Positions 10,122 to 22,996 of a DNA stretch of 64,000 nt are shown in pieces. The position numbers were made by a program, and so were the translations under genes. Each line of letters opens with the position of its first letter. Position 1 is the stretch's first letter. The notes below the pieces were generated by a model. It was not told the DNA's origin. It made no database searches and saw nothing but the letters and a program-made list of their open reading frames with translations. This stretch comes from Ulva prolifera (taxonomy: Eukaryota; Chlorophyta; Ulvophyceae; Ulvales; Ulvaceae): contig CM041202.1 in assembly GCA_023078555.1 (NCBI GenBank), forward strand, positions 5,628,522 to 5,692,521. Reading direction: 5' to 3'.

Positions 10122-13100
10122 ATGTCGATGCGTGACATGCGGGACTCGGAGCGCATAGCTATAGACGACCATGGCCAATGCGTGCACAATCAGCAGGGCG
10201 CTGTTGACAACGCGCCAGAAGAGTCATATGGCCGTAGAAAGACAGCCAAGACTATCGACGAGCGGCTAGACCGTACCAGAGAGCGAAACAGGAACGCTCA
10301 GAGGCGATGCAGGGAACGGCTGAAGGTGCGCAGCGCTCTACCCGCCAGTCAACGTTCCGGCAGGGTGGCTGCAATCGGAATCTTCGCAGCTAATTCAACG
10401 CTAGGCCTCGCCAGGCCGTATGTGGCTTACGCGTGCGTCGACACTTCACGCATGACAGCTGGTAGCATTTGTCATCTGACCAATGTACCACCTGCACCGT
10501 CCTGACTGTGCATCTGTTGTTGGGCATGATGGCCATTGACAACCGCATTGACAACCGTGCGCAGACAAGATATCACCCGCCTGTGCAGAAAGAACAAGAC
10601 AGCTTGGAGCAGCAGATGCGCCACCTCGAAGCGCGCAAGGCTGCGGCATTCGTTGCACGGAACCGCCTGCAGAACGAACGCCACACCCTGCTCGGTCGTT
10701 TCCTGGCAACACGGACACCGGCACCTCGCGGGCCTGCATCACAAACGTGTTCACACGGCGTAACGCCCTCCCCGTCCCTCGGCCACTCTGCCGCGCCACC
10801 ACAGCATGTGCAGACCCGCCCTCCCCCCCACCCCCCCGACAGCGCAGCCGCAGCGCCGTCTCGCCCCATGCATCACGCCGCCCTCGTCCGGCCCCGCCAC
10901 ACCAGCGCAGACCTGTACACCCGCCGCCCGATTCTGCCTCCCGTAATGTCATCTTTTCGCCATTGCGCCGCCATCTCCTACGACGACTTGCTGGAGGCTT
11001 CCGGAAGCTCCTCCCGCATCATTGACCTCTCACGCATGGAGTACATGGACATTGTGGAGGCAGCACAGACTGCGATTGCGCAGAGGCTCGGCTGCAGCCA
11101 GGCGGACATCTGCTGGGTTTTCCAGACGCACTACGAGGTCGCCCCGGGCGTGCCGCTGTCCTACTCGTCCAGTCTCAGCTCCCCGGAGTGCGTCGCATCT
11201 CTGGTCCTGCACAGTGTCTTTGCGCCGCTGGAGATCGCAGTGGTGTCTGCAAGCAGCGAGTCGGATGCCTCAGGGCGCTTCCCCGCGCTCTGCCACGTGC
11301 CCTCACCGGAAGCTGCAGTGTCCGAAGACTTCACTGGAGAAGCGGAGGCGAGCCGCAAGCGCGCATGCAATGACATGACGCACAAGAACACCAACCCAGC
11401 AGCCTCGACGGGATCGCCTGAGGAAAGCAGCATGCATGAGGACCATGCATGTGGGCTTCTCGATGGCCCCTGTGCTGACTCGATCGACCTACTGGGGTTT
11501 GCTCTCGACTGCGGGACTCTTGAAGACGCGGAGCTGTGTATGCATGAGTTTGCCGTGAGGCCTGAGGACCACACGGGTGAAGACACCCCTGTGTGTGGCG
11601 ACAGTGCAAACGGCTTCAGTGGCGGCGATGGCGCAGGCGCGTGTGGTGCAGCTGTCGAGGGGGGTGAAGCGGATGCTGCCATTGCAGGTCCCCCAGAGCC
11701 GCTGTCTGTCCGTTGTGGGCTAACCGATGTATTTGATGGGCGCATGGCCGTCCGGGCGGTGATGCAGCAGGTTGTGCGCAGCATAGCGCAGCACAGCGCG
11801 GCGGACTGGGAGACAGTCGCCAAGCTCGTGCGCGCGAGCGGGGATGCTGCCGCAGAGATTGTCAGAGTGTTCGAAGCCACCATTGCACACAAGGCCACGG
11901 GGGGCTCGAAGGAAGGGACTGGGGGCATCTCAGGCAGCACTGAGGCTGCTGCGTGTGCTGCGCATGCTGCGGCCCAAAGCAGTGGCCCGTTTCGGCGTCA
12001 GCCGGGGTGCGAGCGTGCGGGCGACAGTGCTGCCACACGCCAACCGGAGCCCCTGGGTGTGAACCATGCAATTTGTACAGAGGCTAGCGGGGTCGATGCA
12101 GGGGAGTTTCAAAGGCAGTGTCATGTCAGCGGTGATGACAACAGGTGGTCGGGGGCCACAGCGGCGGCGGGGGCAGCAGCTGGTGAATTCAGCATGGGAG
12201 GGCACTCTGCGTTCGATGGCAAAGACGGAGGGAATGCCGATGGCAGTGGTGATGCAGAGGAGATAGAGTTGGCCGCGTACCACGATGACGTGACGAGGAC
12301 GCTGTGTGCCGTGCTGCGTGCTGCGTGCGACGTGTGCTACGAGGTTTGCGAGGGGTCACCGGTGCAGCTGCAGGTGCGGCCACCTCGCTGCTACAGTCTG
12401 TTGGGGGGTGGAGGTATCGGGCATGTAGACTTGGCGAGGTCCCCAGGATTTGCACATGCATCTCGTATCTTTGGAGATGTTTGTTTAGGGTGCCAACTTG
12501 TTGCTATCGCTTGGGTGGGGGCTCCGCACCGCTGACAAGGCCTCCAACATTATAATGCTGAGGACCTCCCGGCTTGCAGGCGGCGGAGGTGCCTCAGCCG
12601 GCGGCTGTGGCTGAGGGGCTCAGGCAGGAGAACATCCAGGTCTCGCTGACAGAGACGTGCACGGGCAGTGCGATGGCGATGCGGGACGCAGCGCGGCTCA
12701 TGCGCAGCATGGCGGTGAACCACCTCTCCATGACTACTCAACAGTTTGAGGTGCGTTAACGTTTGAGGTGTTAACGTTTGAGGTGCGTTAACGGAACGTT
12801 CCTTGCAGACCCAGCAAAAACGGTCAGCCATCAAGACTGCAACACTTTTCGAAGGGCAGGTTCATGGCTGAACATGAATTGCGTGTCATTCTGCGCACAG
12901 GTGAGTGTGCCTGAGAGCATGTGCGGGGTGGACCAAAGGCAGCGGCCAGGCTGCAGGTCGCACCGCAGAGACTCCGAGGACATGTGTGCCTGTGCATGTT
13001 TGGATGCCGCAAATGATATCTATGCGGTGCTGAGTTGCAGCAGGAAGTGCCCTGTCAGGCCCACCTGGCTCAACGCATTCAGGTGGAGAACATCCATATC

Positions 13101-13763
13101 CACTACTACCGGCAGCTGGCCCTGTCAGTGGAGCAGCGCGCCCAGATGGCCGCGTGGTGGCACTCCTGGCTCGGACACAGACGCGCCCTAAACGCCACGG
13201 CCGATGCCGCTCAGCGGACTCTGCACTCGCTGCCGGACACTTTGCCCCTCCCCGGGGGCCACCTTGGCCACATCCGCCGGGTGGCAGACGGGGCAGCGCC
13301 GCCGCGCATGTGTGCCACCTGCGCCGACTTCTCGCGCTTCACCTCGCCAGGATCTTGCGGACGCTCAGACGCCATGTATCAGCAGCATGCATGTGCCGGG
13401 ACGGCAGGACGGTGGAGTGGTGCGATATGCGGCTGCGCAGGCTGTTGCGGGCCGGTCGGGGATGATGCGGGCGGCTTGCCGCTGGGGGCGGACGCGGGGG
13501 GCATGTGTCGTGCCGCGGAGGCGGTGCGGCTGCTGCGGGGCTTGCAGGATGCGGACGGGGCGCTGTTGGTGTCTGCGATGGCGATGCCGGGGGCGCTACT
13601 GGACGCAGGCCAGCTGTCGTGGACCTGCCGCAAGAGCCTGTTGAATGGGAGCCCGACAGTTGACAACATCTTGCTGTGCCAGTTGGCGGCCACGCAGCTG
13701 CGGCGGCAGGAGTTGTACCGCTGGCCAGCCGTGCTGGGCGCGCCGCTGCCAGAGCGTATGTGA
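10122..13763 (+). CDS. bZIP-like transcription factor, array copy 2
   Basis: The model has four phase-0 exons: 10122-10325, 10589-12373, 12580-12750 and 13083-13763, about 946 residues, the longest copy. The basic region is RTRERNRNAQRRCRERLK; Cys replaces the Tyr of its sisters at a position that faces DNA in bZIPs. Exon 2 starts KEQDSLEQQMRHLEARKA, and the unrecognised domain follows (RHTSADLYTRRP, FRHCAAISYDDLLEASGSSS, SSLSSPECVASLVL). Then come an acidic low-complexity stretch, LSVRCGLTDVFDG and VVRSIAQHSAA, and the YHDDVTRTLCAVLRAACDVC block. Exon 3 is 171 bp. Exon 4 carries EQRAQMAAWWHSWLGH and ends RWPAVLGAPLPERM. The start is the first ATG of MSMRDMRDSER. The 5' splice site of exon 3 is present in triplicate. 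A short copy of the exon 4 tail follows the stop at about 13780-13822. Confidence 0.8.
12744..12792 (+). promoter_or_regulatory. Triplicated 5' splice site after exon 3 of copy 2
   Basis: The junction TTTGAG|GTG occurs three times in 40 bp, with donors at 12751, 12768 and 12783. The first keeps the frame used in the other copies. After it the sequence reads GTG CGT TAA, so use of either downstream donor would place a stop codon right after exon 3 and remove the exon 4 module. Confidence 0.7.
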
Positions 13764-14291
13764 CCATGCTGTGCGTGCTGCGTGCTGGCCAGCGCTGTGC
13801 TGGGCGCGCCGCTGCCGGAGCGCAGGTGGCTGCGTCATGCATGCTGCCTGGTGTTCCGTTTGTGCGTAGTTCAGGACATGCTTACCCATGCCCTTTACAA
13901 ATGCTATCATGTCCTTTGTAGATCATCATGCCAACAGCGTTCACACTTGTGACTTGTCTGTTACCTGGACCGTATGCCGCAACTAAAGTGAGTAAAGAAT
14001 ACCTGGACTGACTGAGCTCGTCAGCTGAGTCATATACTGGTGGGACGCTGCATCTGGCGTCTGCGGGGGATGGGACGACATGATGAATGGGCAAAGCACC
14101 TGAAACCTCCCTTCAGGCAGCCACATACATGTCGCAGAGCCTCCTCCGGTGCTGACCATGATGACGTGCACACTGACTTGCCTGAAACACTACAGCCGAA
14201 GGATCCTATTCGAATACTGTTCTTAGCATAAGCCTTGAACTTTTGAGCTTTCCTTTTGAGCAACAGGAAGACGTAGCAATGTCTGGTTACG

Positions 14292-14362
14292 CCAGTGATA
14301 GCTATAGCTTTCTCATACACCGCCCTCGAGGGCGGTGTATGTAAATTTAAAGCTATCACTGG
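14292..14362. repeat. Foldback with 28-bp perfect palindromic core
   Basis: The core 14314-14341 is a perfect palindrome centred on CTCGAG. Outer arms CCAGTGATAGCT (14292-14303) and AGCTATCACTGG (14351-14362) also pair; the roughly 10 bp between core and outer arms do not. It lies 16 bp before the point where similarity to the bZIP exon 2 begins. Confidence 0.8.
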
Positions 14363-14378
14363 GGCGGACGAGCTCGGA

Positions 14379-15571
14379 GTCCAGCCCCGCCACACCAGCG
14401 CATACCTGTACACCCGCCGCCCCCTCAGCGAAACTGAACTGCAAGCTGAACAGGTCCTCCAAGTCCAGCTTGTCAGGTGCAATGCCGGTGCACAGATGCA
14501 TGTGTGGCTGCGATCTTCTCCCGATCTGTGCTATGGCACATGCATTGCTTTGCATGCATGTGTTTCGTCCTGACCTACACGCTGGCTGTCATCTTCCCGC
14601 CCACACGCGCAGCTGCATCGGGCAGGCATGCATGTCGCAAGGCACATTACAGTCCTCGCTGCCCTGGGGTACCATGCATGTACATGCATCAGCGCAACGA
14701 CTCACCAGCGGCGCACCTCACCGAGTCGCGGGCACAGACGGGGCTGCGCGACACCCAGGGCCGGCGCAGAAGCTTTAGCATGCCACCTCCGAGTCGCGGC
14801 AATTCCGCGGACGAGGCGGCAGATCTAGAGCGGCCTGCATGCCGGGTTGTCCCCAGCTTGCAACGTGGGCAACGTGGTCCGCCGTCAGGGGGGAGGCTAA
14901 CGGGCACCTCGTGCAGACCAGCATGCGTGCAAGGAACGCAAAGCCGACATGTACAGGGCCCACAGCGGTGCAGGCTTGGCACTCGAGTAGCTATAGGAAT
15001 CATGTGGCTGGAGGTGCGAACGGCAAGGCACGCATCATAGCACATCACGGCCACGCATGCCAGCCAGCGGAGCAAGCACACCCTCATAGCCGCAGCAAAT
15101 CCCAGGACGCGTCCCGGCAGGGGAGACCGATTCATCAGAATATTCATCACCCAGTCTCGTCTTCGATCATCAGCTCAACGCGCGCTCGGGGAGCACCCGA
15201 TGCCGCTGCTCTCTCAAAGCACGTTGTGCGGGAGGCGGCCGTCGCATTGGAGTGGACACACGGCTAACCGCCATCTGTCTGCTGCGGTCTTGACAGTGTG
15301 GTTGAAGGGCGCACGGCGGCCTAGGCCGTGATGCAGCAGGTTGTGCACAGCATAGCGCAGCACAGCGCGGCGGACGGGGAGACGGTTGCTGCTCTCATGC
15401 GAGCTTGCAGGGATACTGTGGCCGAGATCGTCAGAAAGTTCGAGGCGGCAGCCGTTCCCTTCGCCGCGGCGGGCTCAGTGGAAGGGACGTGTGGGGTCTG
15501 CGGCATTGCCGAGGCTGGAGATGTGCCGGTGGCCGGTCGTGCTTGGCGCGCCGCTGCCGGAGCACATGTGA
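14379..15571 (+). pseudogene. Degraded, internally deleted bZIP-array copy
   Basis: Three fragments of the family lie in order. At about 14379-14430 there is a piece of the exon 2 module (RHTSAYLYTRRPL). At about 15276-15500 comes the VMQQVVHSIAQHSAADGE block, with a TAG in place of the Arg codon that precedes it in intact copies. At about 15515-15571 is the tail of exon 4, RWPVVLGAPLPEHM and stop. Exon 1, most of exon 2, exon 3 and the body of exon 4 are missing, and the third fragment abuts the second, so a deletion joined exon 2 to exon 4. About 850 bp of unrelated sequence separates the first two fragments. This is a relic of a sixth tandem copy rather than a working gene. Confidence 0.75.
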
Positions 15572-16937
15572 CCGTGCTGTGGGCTGCGGAGAATGACGTC
15601 AAGGACACGTGGATACATTGAGTCAGGTCCTGAGCGGACAGCGGCAAGTCCGGGTGCTTGCGGCCGCCTACTGGAGGGGGAAAGTACCTGAGGCTGTCGT
15701 GAACCTGCATGTATCACACATAACTGAACACATCGTCAGCCCGTAGGCTCCTGGAGGTCGTTGGAGCTGTTCAGTTTGCTGTCAGATAACCCTAAGGGCA
15801 TTGTAGTTACGATTACGTGTTGCCGGGACAGTGCGCATGCGATACGCGAATGATGCGCTGCTGGGCTGCAGTAGGTACACCACAGCTTCAGGTATACCAC
15901 AGCATGCGTGTTCACAGTGGCTCCTCCCAGGCTGACGACCGCCCGAATGGCGACGTACATGCATGTGGTGCAAGGCGTCGTGCTCATGCTGATGTGCCGA
16001 TCTAGTTCCAAGGGCGCCCCAAAGCCGAATCCACTCAACACCCACCCGCAGGGCGCACTCCCTCGCCGCTCCGCACCCAAAGCTTGGCCAAAACGTGCGA
16101 AGGCAATGCGCCGGTCGTAATTCATCAACACCAAGCCAGCCATGATCATGACGCCTAATGCTACCCACGTCGGACAGAGCGCGAGAGCAATATCAATCTA
16201 GTGTCCTGTCTCCATGACGCACAATGTTCCTAAAGCGCAGCCTCCTTTCCCGCTTTCGTCCTTGTGGTGTCCCCCCCCCCCCCCCTCCCGGGTTGAGCAA
16301 GCCTGAACAGTATGCATATGGCCATGTGTACATCGAGCCAGAGGCTGGCCTGTGGCTCGACATCGGAGCGCTGAAGGTACTGACGTGTCCGCGTTGCATG
16401 AACTGGTTTGAAGTGTATAGTGCGGCAGTGACAGCTGTGATGTTGCGTGTGCTGGCCACGCGCATGGACACTCGTGAGCTGCGCCCGAGCTATCGTCACG
16501 ATGCCTGGAATAAGCGCTCACTCTTAGCGAAACGATTCAGCGTCAACAGCCATACACGGGCGACTCGCATGACTGTCACACATTTAGCGTCAGATTATTC
16601 TACAAAGTGCTTTTGCATAGCTTGCTGACGTATCAGAGCTGCCACTTGCGAACCGTGCAAACGGTGATACGGCAACCCGGCATTTGTCAGCTGTGCGGTG
16701 ATCATGGCATGGCAGGAAAGTTCACAATATACCACTCGATCAGCAGATCGTATTCACAGTTTGCTGTTTCTTGCTTCAAACTCACCGGCGATGCGATACA
16801 GAACGCTGCCCCAGCTGTTGTGTTGCTGCATGCGCCCGGCCCCTTTCGCTGTCCGATAGAATACGCCACAAACAAGTCACGCCATAATAACAAGCTGCCT
16901 GGGCTGCTGTGGGGAGACGCAGGTGTTGACGCGTAAC

Positions 16938-19900
16938 ATGTGGGAGCGCATAGATAATCACTGCGCGCACGATCATCTGGGCGCTTTTGGTAGCGCAACA
17001 GAACAGGCACAGGACCGTAGGAAGACTACAAAGACACATGAAGAACGGCGAGATAGAACGAGAGAGCGCAATCGGAACTCTCAGAGGCGATACAGAGAAA
17101 GGCAAAAGGTGTGTAGCGCTCTTCCAGCATCGACGTCGCCGCGGATGCACTGGTTTGGCTTAATGGCTTTCGGAGGCAGTTACATCCATGTACACCTGTC
17201 TACCAATGACAGCTGCTCGGACGCCTTGCCTCACCAAGCCGCATCACAGGTCTTCGTCTGCGTCTCTACGCCACGCGTGATAGCTGAAAATGCACTCCGT
17301 TAGCACATGTCTTTCAATCCATCCATCACCGGCACTGCCGTCACAATATCTCTGGTGTCTATCATGGTAGCTCGTGCTAGCGTGGAAAGACGGGAGTCAC
17401 CTGCTCATGCAGAAAGAACAAGACAGAGTTGAGCAACAGCTCCACCACCTCGAACAGCGCAAGGCCAAGGCGATAGCCGCACGGGATCAGCTGCAGTGTG
17501 AAAGGCACACTCTGCTCGACCGGATCATGGCCACGCCGTCGGCTCACAGGCCTGCAGCTCAAGCAGGCCCACCCGAAGCCACACCATGTGCATCCCTCAC
17601 CCTCCCAGCTGCGGCATTGAAGCGGGACTGCAATGCACACGGCCACACCCCCAACGGCACACGCGCAGGAACATCCTGCCCCACACATCACACCTCCGTC
17701 ATCCAGACCCGCCACACCAGCGCAGACCTGTACACCCACCGCCCCATCCTGCCTCCCGCAATCTCATCCTTCCGCCACTGCGCCGCCATCTCCTACGACG
17801 ACTTTCTCGAAGCTTCCGGAAGCTCCTCCCGCATCATCGACCTCTCCAAAATGCCGTTCGTGGACGTCGTGCAGAACACACAGGCTGCGTTTGCGCAGAG
17901 GCTCGGTTGCAGCCAGGCTGACATCTGCTGGGTGGTGCAGACACACTACGAGGTCGCCCCGGGCGTGCCGCTGTCCTACACATCCAGCCTCAGCACCCCG
18001 GAGTGTGTTGCCTCCTTAGTCCTCCTCAGCGTGTTTGCGCAGCTGGAGACAGCAGTGATGACTGCCAGCAGCGAGCCAGATGCCCCCGCGCGATTCAACA
18101 CCCTGAGCCGCATGGTCACACCAGACGCCTTTACGTCAGCAGACTCCGCAGGAACATCAGAGGCAAGATGCAAGCGCGCATGCCGCCAGCCCCCGCACGC
18201 GCATCCCAGCTCAGCAGGGTCGGCAGGATCGGCTGATATGCTCTGCATGCATGAGGACCATGCATCCGGGCGGCTTGGCGGCCGTGATGGCAATGCCATT
18301 AGAGGCCCTGCAGAGCCGCTGTTTGTCCGCTGCGGGCTGGACGGGGTGGCTGATGGGCGCACGGCGGTCCGGGCTGTGATGCAGCAGGTCGTGCGCAGCA
18401 TAGCGCAGCACGCCGCGGCGGACGGGGCAACTGTGGCCAAGCTGATACGATGCTGCGGCGACATTGCAGCAGATGTTGTGAAGCAGTTTGATGCCACAAG
18501 CGAACCCGCTGCCGCAAGTGGCACAGTGGAAGATGGGGAGGGTGTCTCTGGCAGTGCTGCTGCACATGCTGCGCGTGATGTGGCCCCAGGCGACGGCAGT
18601 TTTCCAGCTCAGCACGAGAGTGAACTTGCGGGTGAGAGCCCTCACGAACCCCGGCTGTTGCCGCCGGACGGGGACCGGGGGGACGAGGCTGGCGGCGTCG
18701 ACGTCGGGGAGTTCCAGCGGCGGTGTCGCGTCAGCGGTCAGGATGACAGGGCTCCGGGGAACGGCGCCGCAAAGAGGCCAGCGGGTGACGAACACAGGGC
18801 AGCAGAGCCGAGTGAGGACGCTGGTGAAGCTGGGGGCAGTGCCGATAGCGGTGGCGAAGCAGAGGTGGCACAGGCAGACGCGTACCACATGGCCGTGACG
18901 CGGACGCTGTGTGCCGTGCTGCGTGCTTCGCGCGACGTGTGCTATGAAGTCAGTGCGGAGTGGCGGGCTGGAGCGGCTCAGGTGCGGCGGTCTTGTTAAT
19001 GTTGCCGCAACATTGCTGCATGCCGATGTGCTCCATCTCTGCCCTAGTGAAGCTAGCACAGTTGGCCATCATATTCAAAGCACCTTGCGGTGGGCTCGAC
19101 AGGCGCCGGGTGGCCTTCACACTCGCCGCAGGGCTTCTGCATGGGATTCGGGACTGTGGACTCGGACTGAAACCCGAGAAACTGGAAGCCTTTGTACTTG
19201 ATCGGGCAGTTCATTCGCGTGGATCGCTTGCTGTCTGCATCGGGTGTAAGGCTGCCCTGTCGCAGCGCCACCTCTCGTGCCCCGCGTGAGCAGTGCGCCA
19301 GGCTTGCAGGCGACGGAGGTGCCTCTGCCGGCGGCTGCGGCTGAGGAGCGCCGGCAGGAGCAGGTGCATCGCGCGCTGACGGAAGTCTGCATTGGCCTTG
19401 TCATGCCGAAGCGCGACGCTGGGCGGGTGATGTGCAGCTTGGCAGTGAACCAGATCTCAGTGCTGACCAAGCAGTTCGAGGTGCGCTCCTTGCCGCCCCA
19501 ACAAGTAAGCCCTGGCGCCATGCACTCGACGGGGGCACTTGTGGACTTGAATGCGCACATACAAGTCTGCCAGTTGCTGGTGTACTTGTGTAGCTTCTGT
19601 TGTGCTGGGTTGAATCTCGACTGTGTGGATGCATGGCGGTGCCAATCACACCGCACACCGCTTTGATGTGTACCAGATGCAGTCCTAGTTGCTGAGGGCC
19701 CCCGCTGCATCACCCCACAGCCGTTGCTGAGCTGGCGCACGTCAACACGCGTGTAATTCCTGTGATGTGATTTGATGTAGTCTATAACATTTGCCGTCCC
19801 ACAGACCCCTGACACGCCACGCCAGGCTAAATCCAGGGACCTGTGTCGCATTGGACGCACCACAGATAGCCGCAACAAGCGCTTCATCTCCCTGAAATGT

Positions 19901-20938
19901 CCCTCAAAATTGCTGCACTTGTCGGTTGCTCTCTCCCTCGCAATTTCGTTCCTTTGTTACGCAGTTCAAACTGACTGCGGACCCCACTCCCCTTCTTACA
20001 CCCCCTGATGTCCGCCGATCTGATCCTATGTGATCAACACCGTTCGTACGGCAAACCGAATTAGTACAAATCAGCCAGCGCTGCAGCCCTCCAGAGCTCT
20101 GGCGGCGTGCCGCTTGCCTGCACCGCCGCACCTTCCGCAGGCTCCAGTTCTGTGGTTCTTCGCCTGTCCAGCGGGCCGCAGCCACTTGCACACCAAGCGC
20201 CACGCCCACCCGGCGCAATGCATGCAGGTCGAAAACGCCCACGTCCAGTACTACCGGCAGCTGGCCCTGTCAGTGGAGCAGCGCGCCCAGATGGCCGCGT
20301 GGTGGCACTCCTGGCTCGGACACAGACGCGCCCTAAACGCCACGGCCGCTGCCGCTCGCCGCGCGCTAGAGTCGCTCCCAACCACCCTGCCCCTCCCCCG
20401 AAGCCACCTCAGCCACATCTGCCGGGTGGCAGAAGGGGCTGCGCAGCCGCGCACGTGTGCCGCCTGTGCCCGCCGGGCCGCCTCGCCGGGACCATGTGAG
20501 AGAGGAAACTGCATGCATGTGTGCCATGCATGTGGCGCCACAGACAGGTCAGGGTGTGGGGCTGCAGTTGTGCACGGTGGGCGCGTTCAGGGTGTTGGCG
20601 GCTGCGGAGGCTGTGGTGGGCCGGTCGACGAGGTGAGTGGCGTGCCGCTGGGGGCCGACGCGGCGAGCATGTGTCGTGCTGCAGAGGCCCTGCGGCTGCT
20701 GCTGAGCATGCAAGACGTGGACGGCGCGCTGTCGGTGTCCGCGGTGGCGATGCACCTGCAGCCGGGGGCGCTGCTGGACGCGGGCCAGCTGGCGTGGATT
20801 TGCCGCAAGACCCTGCTGCACGGCTGCCCGATGATCGACCACCTCGTGCTGTGCCAGCTGGCGGCCACGCAGCTGCGGCGGCAGGAGATGTGCCGCTGGC
20901 CGGCTGTGCTCGGCGCGCCACTGCCGGATCGCATGTGA
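16938..20938 (+). CDS. bZIP-like transcription factor, array copy 3
   Basis: The model has four phase-0 exons: 16938-17108, 17413-18981, 19310-19480 and 20228-20938, about 873 residues. Exon 1 encodes MWERIDNHC and the basic region RTRERNRNSQRRYRERQK; Ser replaces Ala in the NxAQ signature. Exon 2 begins KEQDRVEQQLHHLEQRKAKA, a heptad-like coiled coil, then has the unrecognised module (RHTSADLYTHRP, SGSSSRIIDLSKM, SSLSTPECVASLVL), a shorter linker than in copies 2 and 4, LFVRCGLDGVADGRTAVRAV, and YHMAVTRTLCAVLRASRDVC. Exon 3 is 171 bp. Exon 4 carries EQRAQMAAWWHSWLGHRRAL and the Cys/His patch (RTCAAC, MHVCHACGAT, CGGCGG). The reading frame is open throughout. A nuclear DNA-binding role is inferred from the basic region only. 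Confidence 0.8.
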
Positions 20939-22996
20939 CTGTGCTGCGCGTGCCGAGTGCTGTGCTGCGATTTGTTTTCGTGAGGTCCTTGCGGTCACTC
21001 ATCAGCCATGCATGGGGCCTTTGAAATACCTGTCTTCGTACGTACGTTTCAGTATGGCTCAGAATCGAGGGTGGCCACAGGCTGCACGCCAGGGGCACAT
21101 GTTGGCAGAATGGTACTTGTTGGTAGAATGGTACTTGTTGGCAGAATGGTACATCATTGTGTGAGTGCCATCGTGGAGGCGCGAGGGTTGCGGATCAGAG
21201 AGGCCGGCAGGCTGGCACTGTGTCACGCACGGGCTGGAGCTAGCGGAGTCGTAGACTAGCGGTCGATCTCTGGCCTGTAAGAAACATCAGCGACATGTCA
21301 GCCACATTCTGAAGTCGGGCGGTGGTGGTCTCTATGGGCCCGTGTGCCCACATGGGGCCTGCTGCACTGCACCATGGGCTGGGAACACGCACCTGTCAGG
21401 TGGGCCCAAAGCTGCGCAAAGCATCTATTCTCCAGTCCGAGCGACACATTGTAGATGTGAGTGTATGGGGCGTGCTTGCTGCGCATCCCGGCCGGCGGTG
21501 TGTGAGCCAGCCCGTCGGATTCACCAAGTTGAAAGGCCCCATAACTTGGGCCATAAGTTGTCATGTAACCGCTTGGACTTGCTGACGAAATATCCGTTGG
21601 GGAGCTCGACAACTGCAGATGCCGAAGACCGTAAGCTGAAGGGATTGCTTTAAGTTGAAGAGACATAGAACTCCGCATCAGCCAGTCGTACGTGCGTCTC
21701 GTGGGCTACTTTTTGTGGCAGGCAAGTTGGCACCTACGGCTGGTTCTAGCCAACGCAGTGCACGCAAAATGAAACCCGTGATCTTCAGTGAAAAGGGGGT
21801 GGCCTTCCTGTCGGTGGTACGAGGTCCGCCTGTGTGGCAGGACACCGCAGATGATGCGCTGCTGGGTTGTGTGTGGTGTGTGCACCACAGCCACCGAGTG
21901 TGGCTATACACCGTCGCCACGGCCAGGCTGGCGACAGCAGTTTTTGAACATAGTGCATACATATGGTGCAGTCCATTATGTTCACACTGCTGCGTGGATG
22001 TCCTTGTTTGCGGGTGCCCCATCGCCAAACCACCCCACATCCACCCCCATGGCCACGCTCGTGCTCGCCCCCGGCAGCCCGCCCGCCACGTGGGGTGAAG
22101 ACTGTGCCGAATTTTACACACTGCTGCCAGGCCTTGCAGCCGCCAAACACCACCCGCGCCGGACAAAGCGCAAGAGCAAGTTGATGTCCCGGTGATGCAC
22201 GCTGTTTCTGTGGTGCTCCCTTCTTGCTCGCCTTTGCCTTTGTAACAGCCATGTCGATTCATTACCACTACGGGCCGAGTACGCACAGAACTCGCCGGAG
22301 ATAAGATAGCAAACGCAATAGGACTTGTCATAGCTTGGTCTCAGAGACAGAGGGGGATGCATTACTTCGTCTGTGCATGTCATATCTCCTGCCTGCCTGA
22401 GATAGGGCCTGAACTCTTTGCGGGCACGGGCATTGCTGTGAAACGTGTCCGCGTCCAGTGAGCTTGGCTGCAGTGTTAAATGCACGTGTAACGGCTGCGG
22501 TGACTGGTGTTGTGGCTGCGCGCACAGGCGCGCGTGAGTGCTGGGCTGTAGCTGTCGGTACGCTGCCTGAAGTGAGCGCTCACTACAGCGGTACGATTCA
22601 GTGTCATCAGCAGTACATGGGCGACTCGCGATCGCATGAGCGGCGCCACATCCAGCATCGAACTTTTCTGCCAGCTACCTTTGCACAGATTGCTACTGTG
22701 TCAGCGCTGCTACATACGAACCTTGCAAATGTTCATGGCGCAACGGGGACTCGTCCAGCAATATTCAGCTATGCGTTGATCATGTCATCGCGATACATTG
22801 TTCAGGATAGTAATAAAGCGGCAGATGTCGATTGGGACTTGCTTTGCCTCGTGACAGTTTGACTGTCGACGTGACGCCGAAGCCTTGCAGAGCTGTCGTG
22901 TTGTTGAACTGCATGCGCACCTCCGACAGGAGACGCCTTCCGGGCACCAACAGTAAAGCCAGTTTAGGCTATTTGAGAAGCTTTAGGCAGACGTAA
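20939..22996. other. Intergenic DNA between copies 3 and 4
   Basis: No gene is supported. An 18-bp unit (GTTGGCAGAATGGTACTT) is repeated almost three times at 21101-21152. The segment 22590-22640 matches the upstream regions of copies 2 and 3, and 21830-22080 resembles 15840-16040. Confidence 0.55.
21101..21152. repeat. 18-bp tandem repeat, about 2.9 copies
   Basis: The unit GTTGGCAGAATGGTACTT recurs with one C/T change in the middle copy. Confidence 0.9.

Larger units (their letters stand above)
13764..16937. other. Region between copies 2 and 3, mostly without intact genes
   Basis: Apart from the foldback and the degraded gene copy listed separately, nothing coding is supported. Frames of up to 187 codons around 14477-15040 show no similarity to anything in the window and no convincing start or splice context. 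A run of 15 C lies at 16271-16285. Sequence from about 15840 resembles 21830-22080, another duplicated flank. Confidence 0.5.

Noticed and set aside
14477-15040. Plus-strand open frame of 187 codons near the pseudogene
   Set aside because: No start context, splice signals or similarity to the family; composition is that of spacer DNA.
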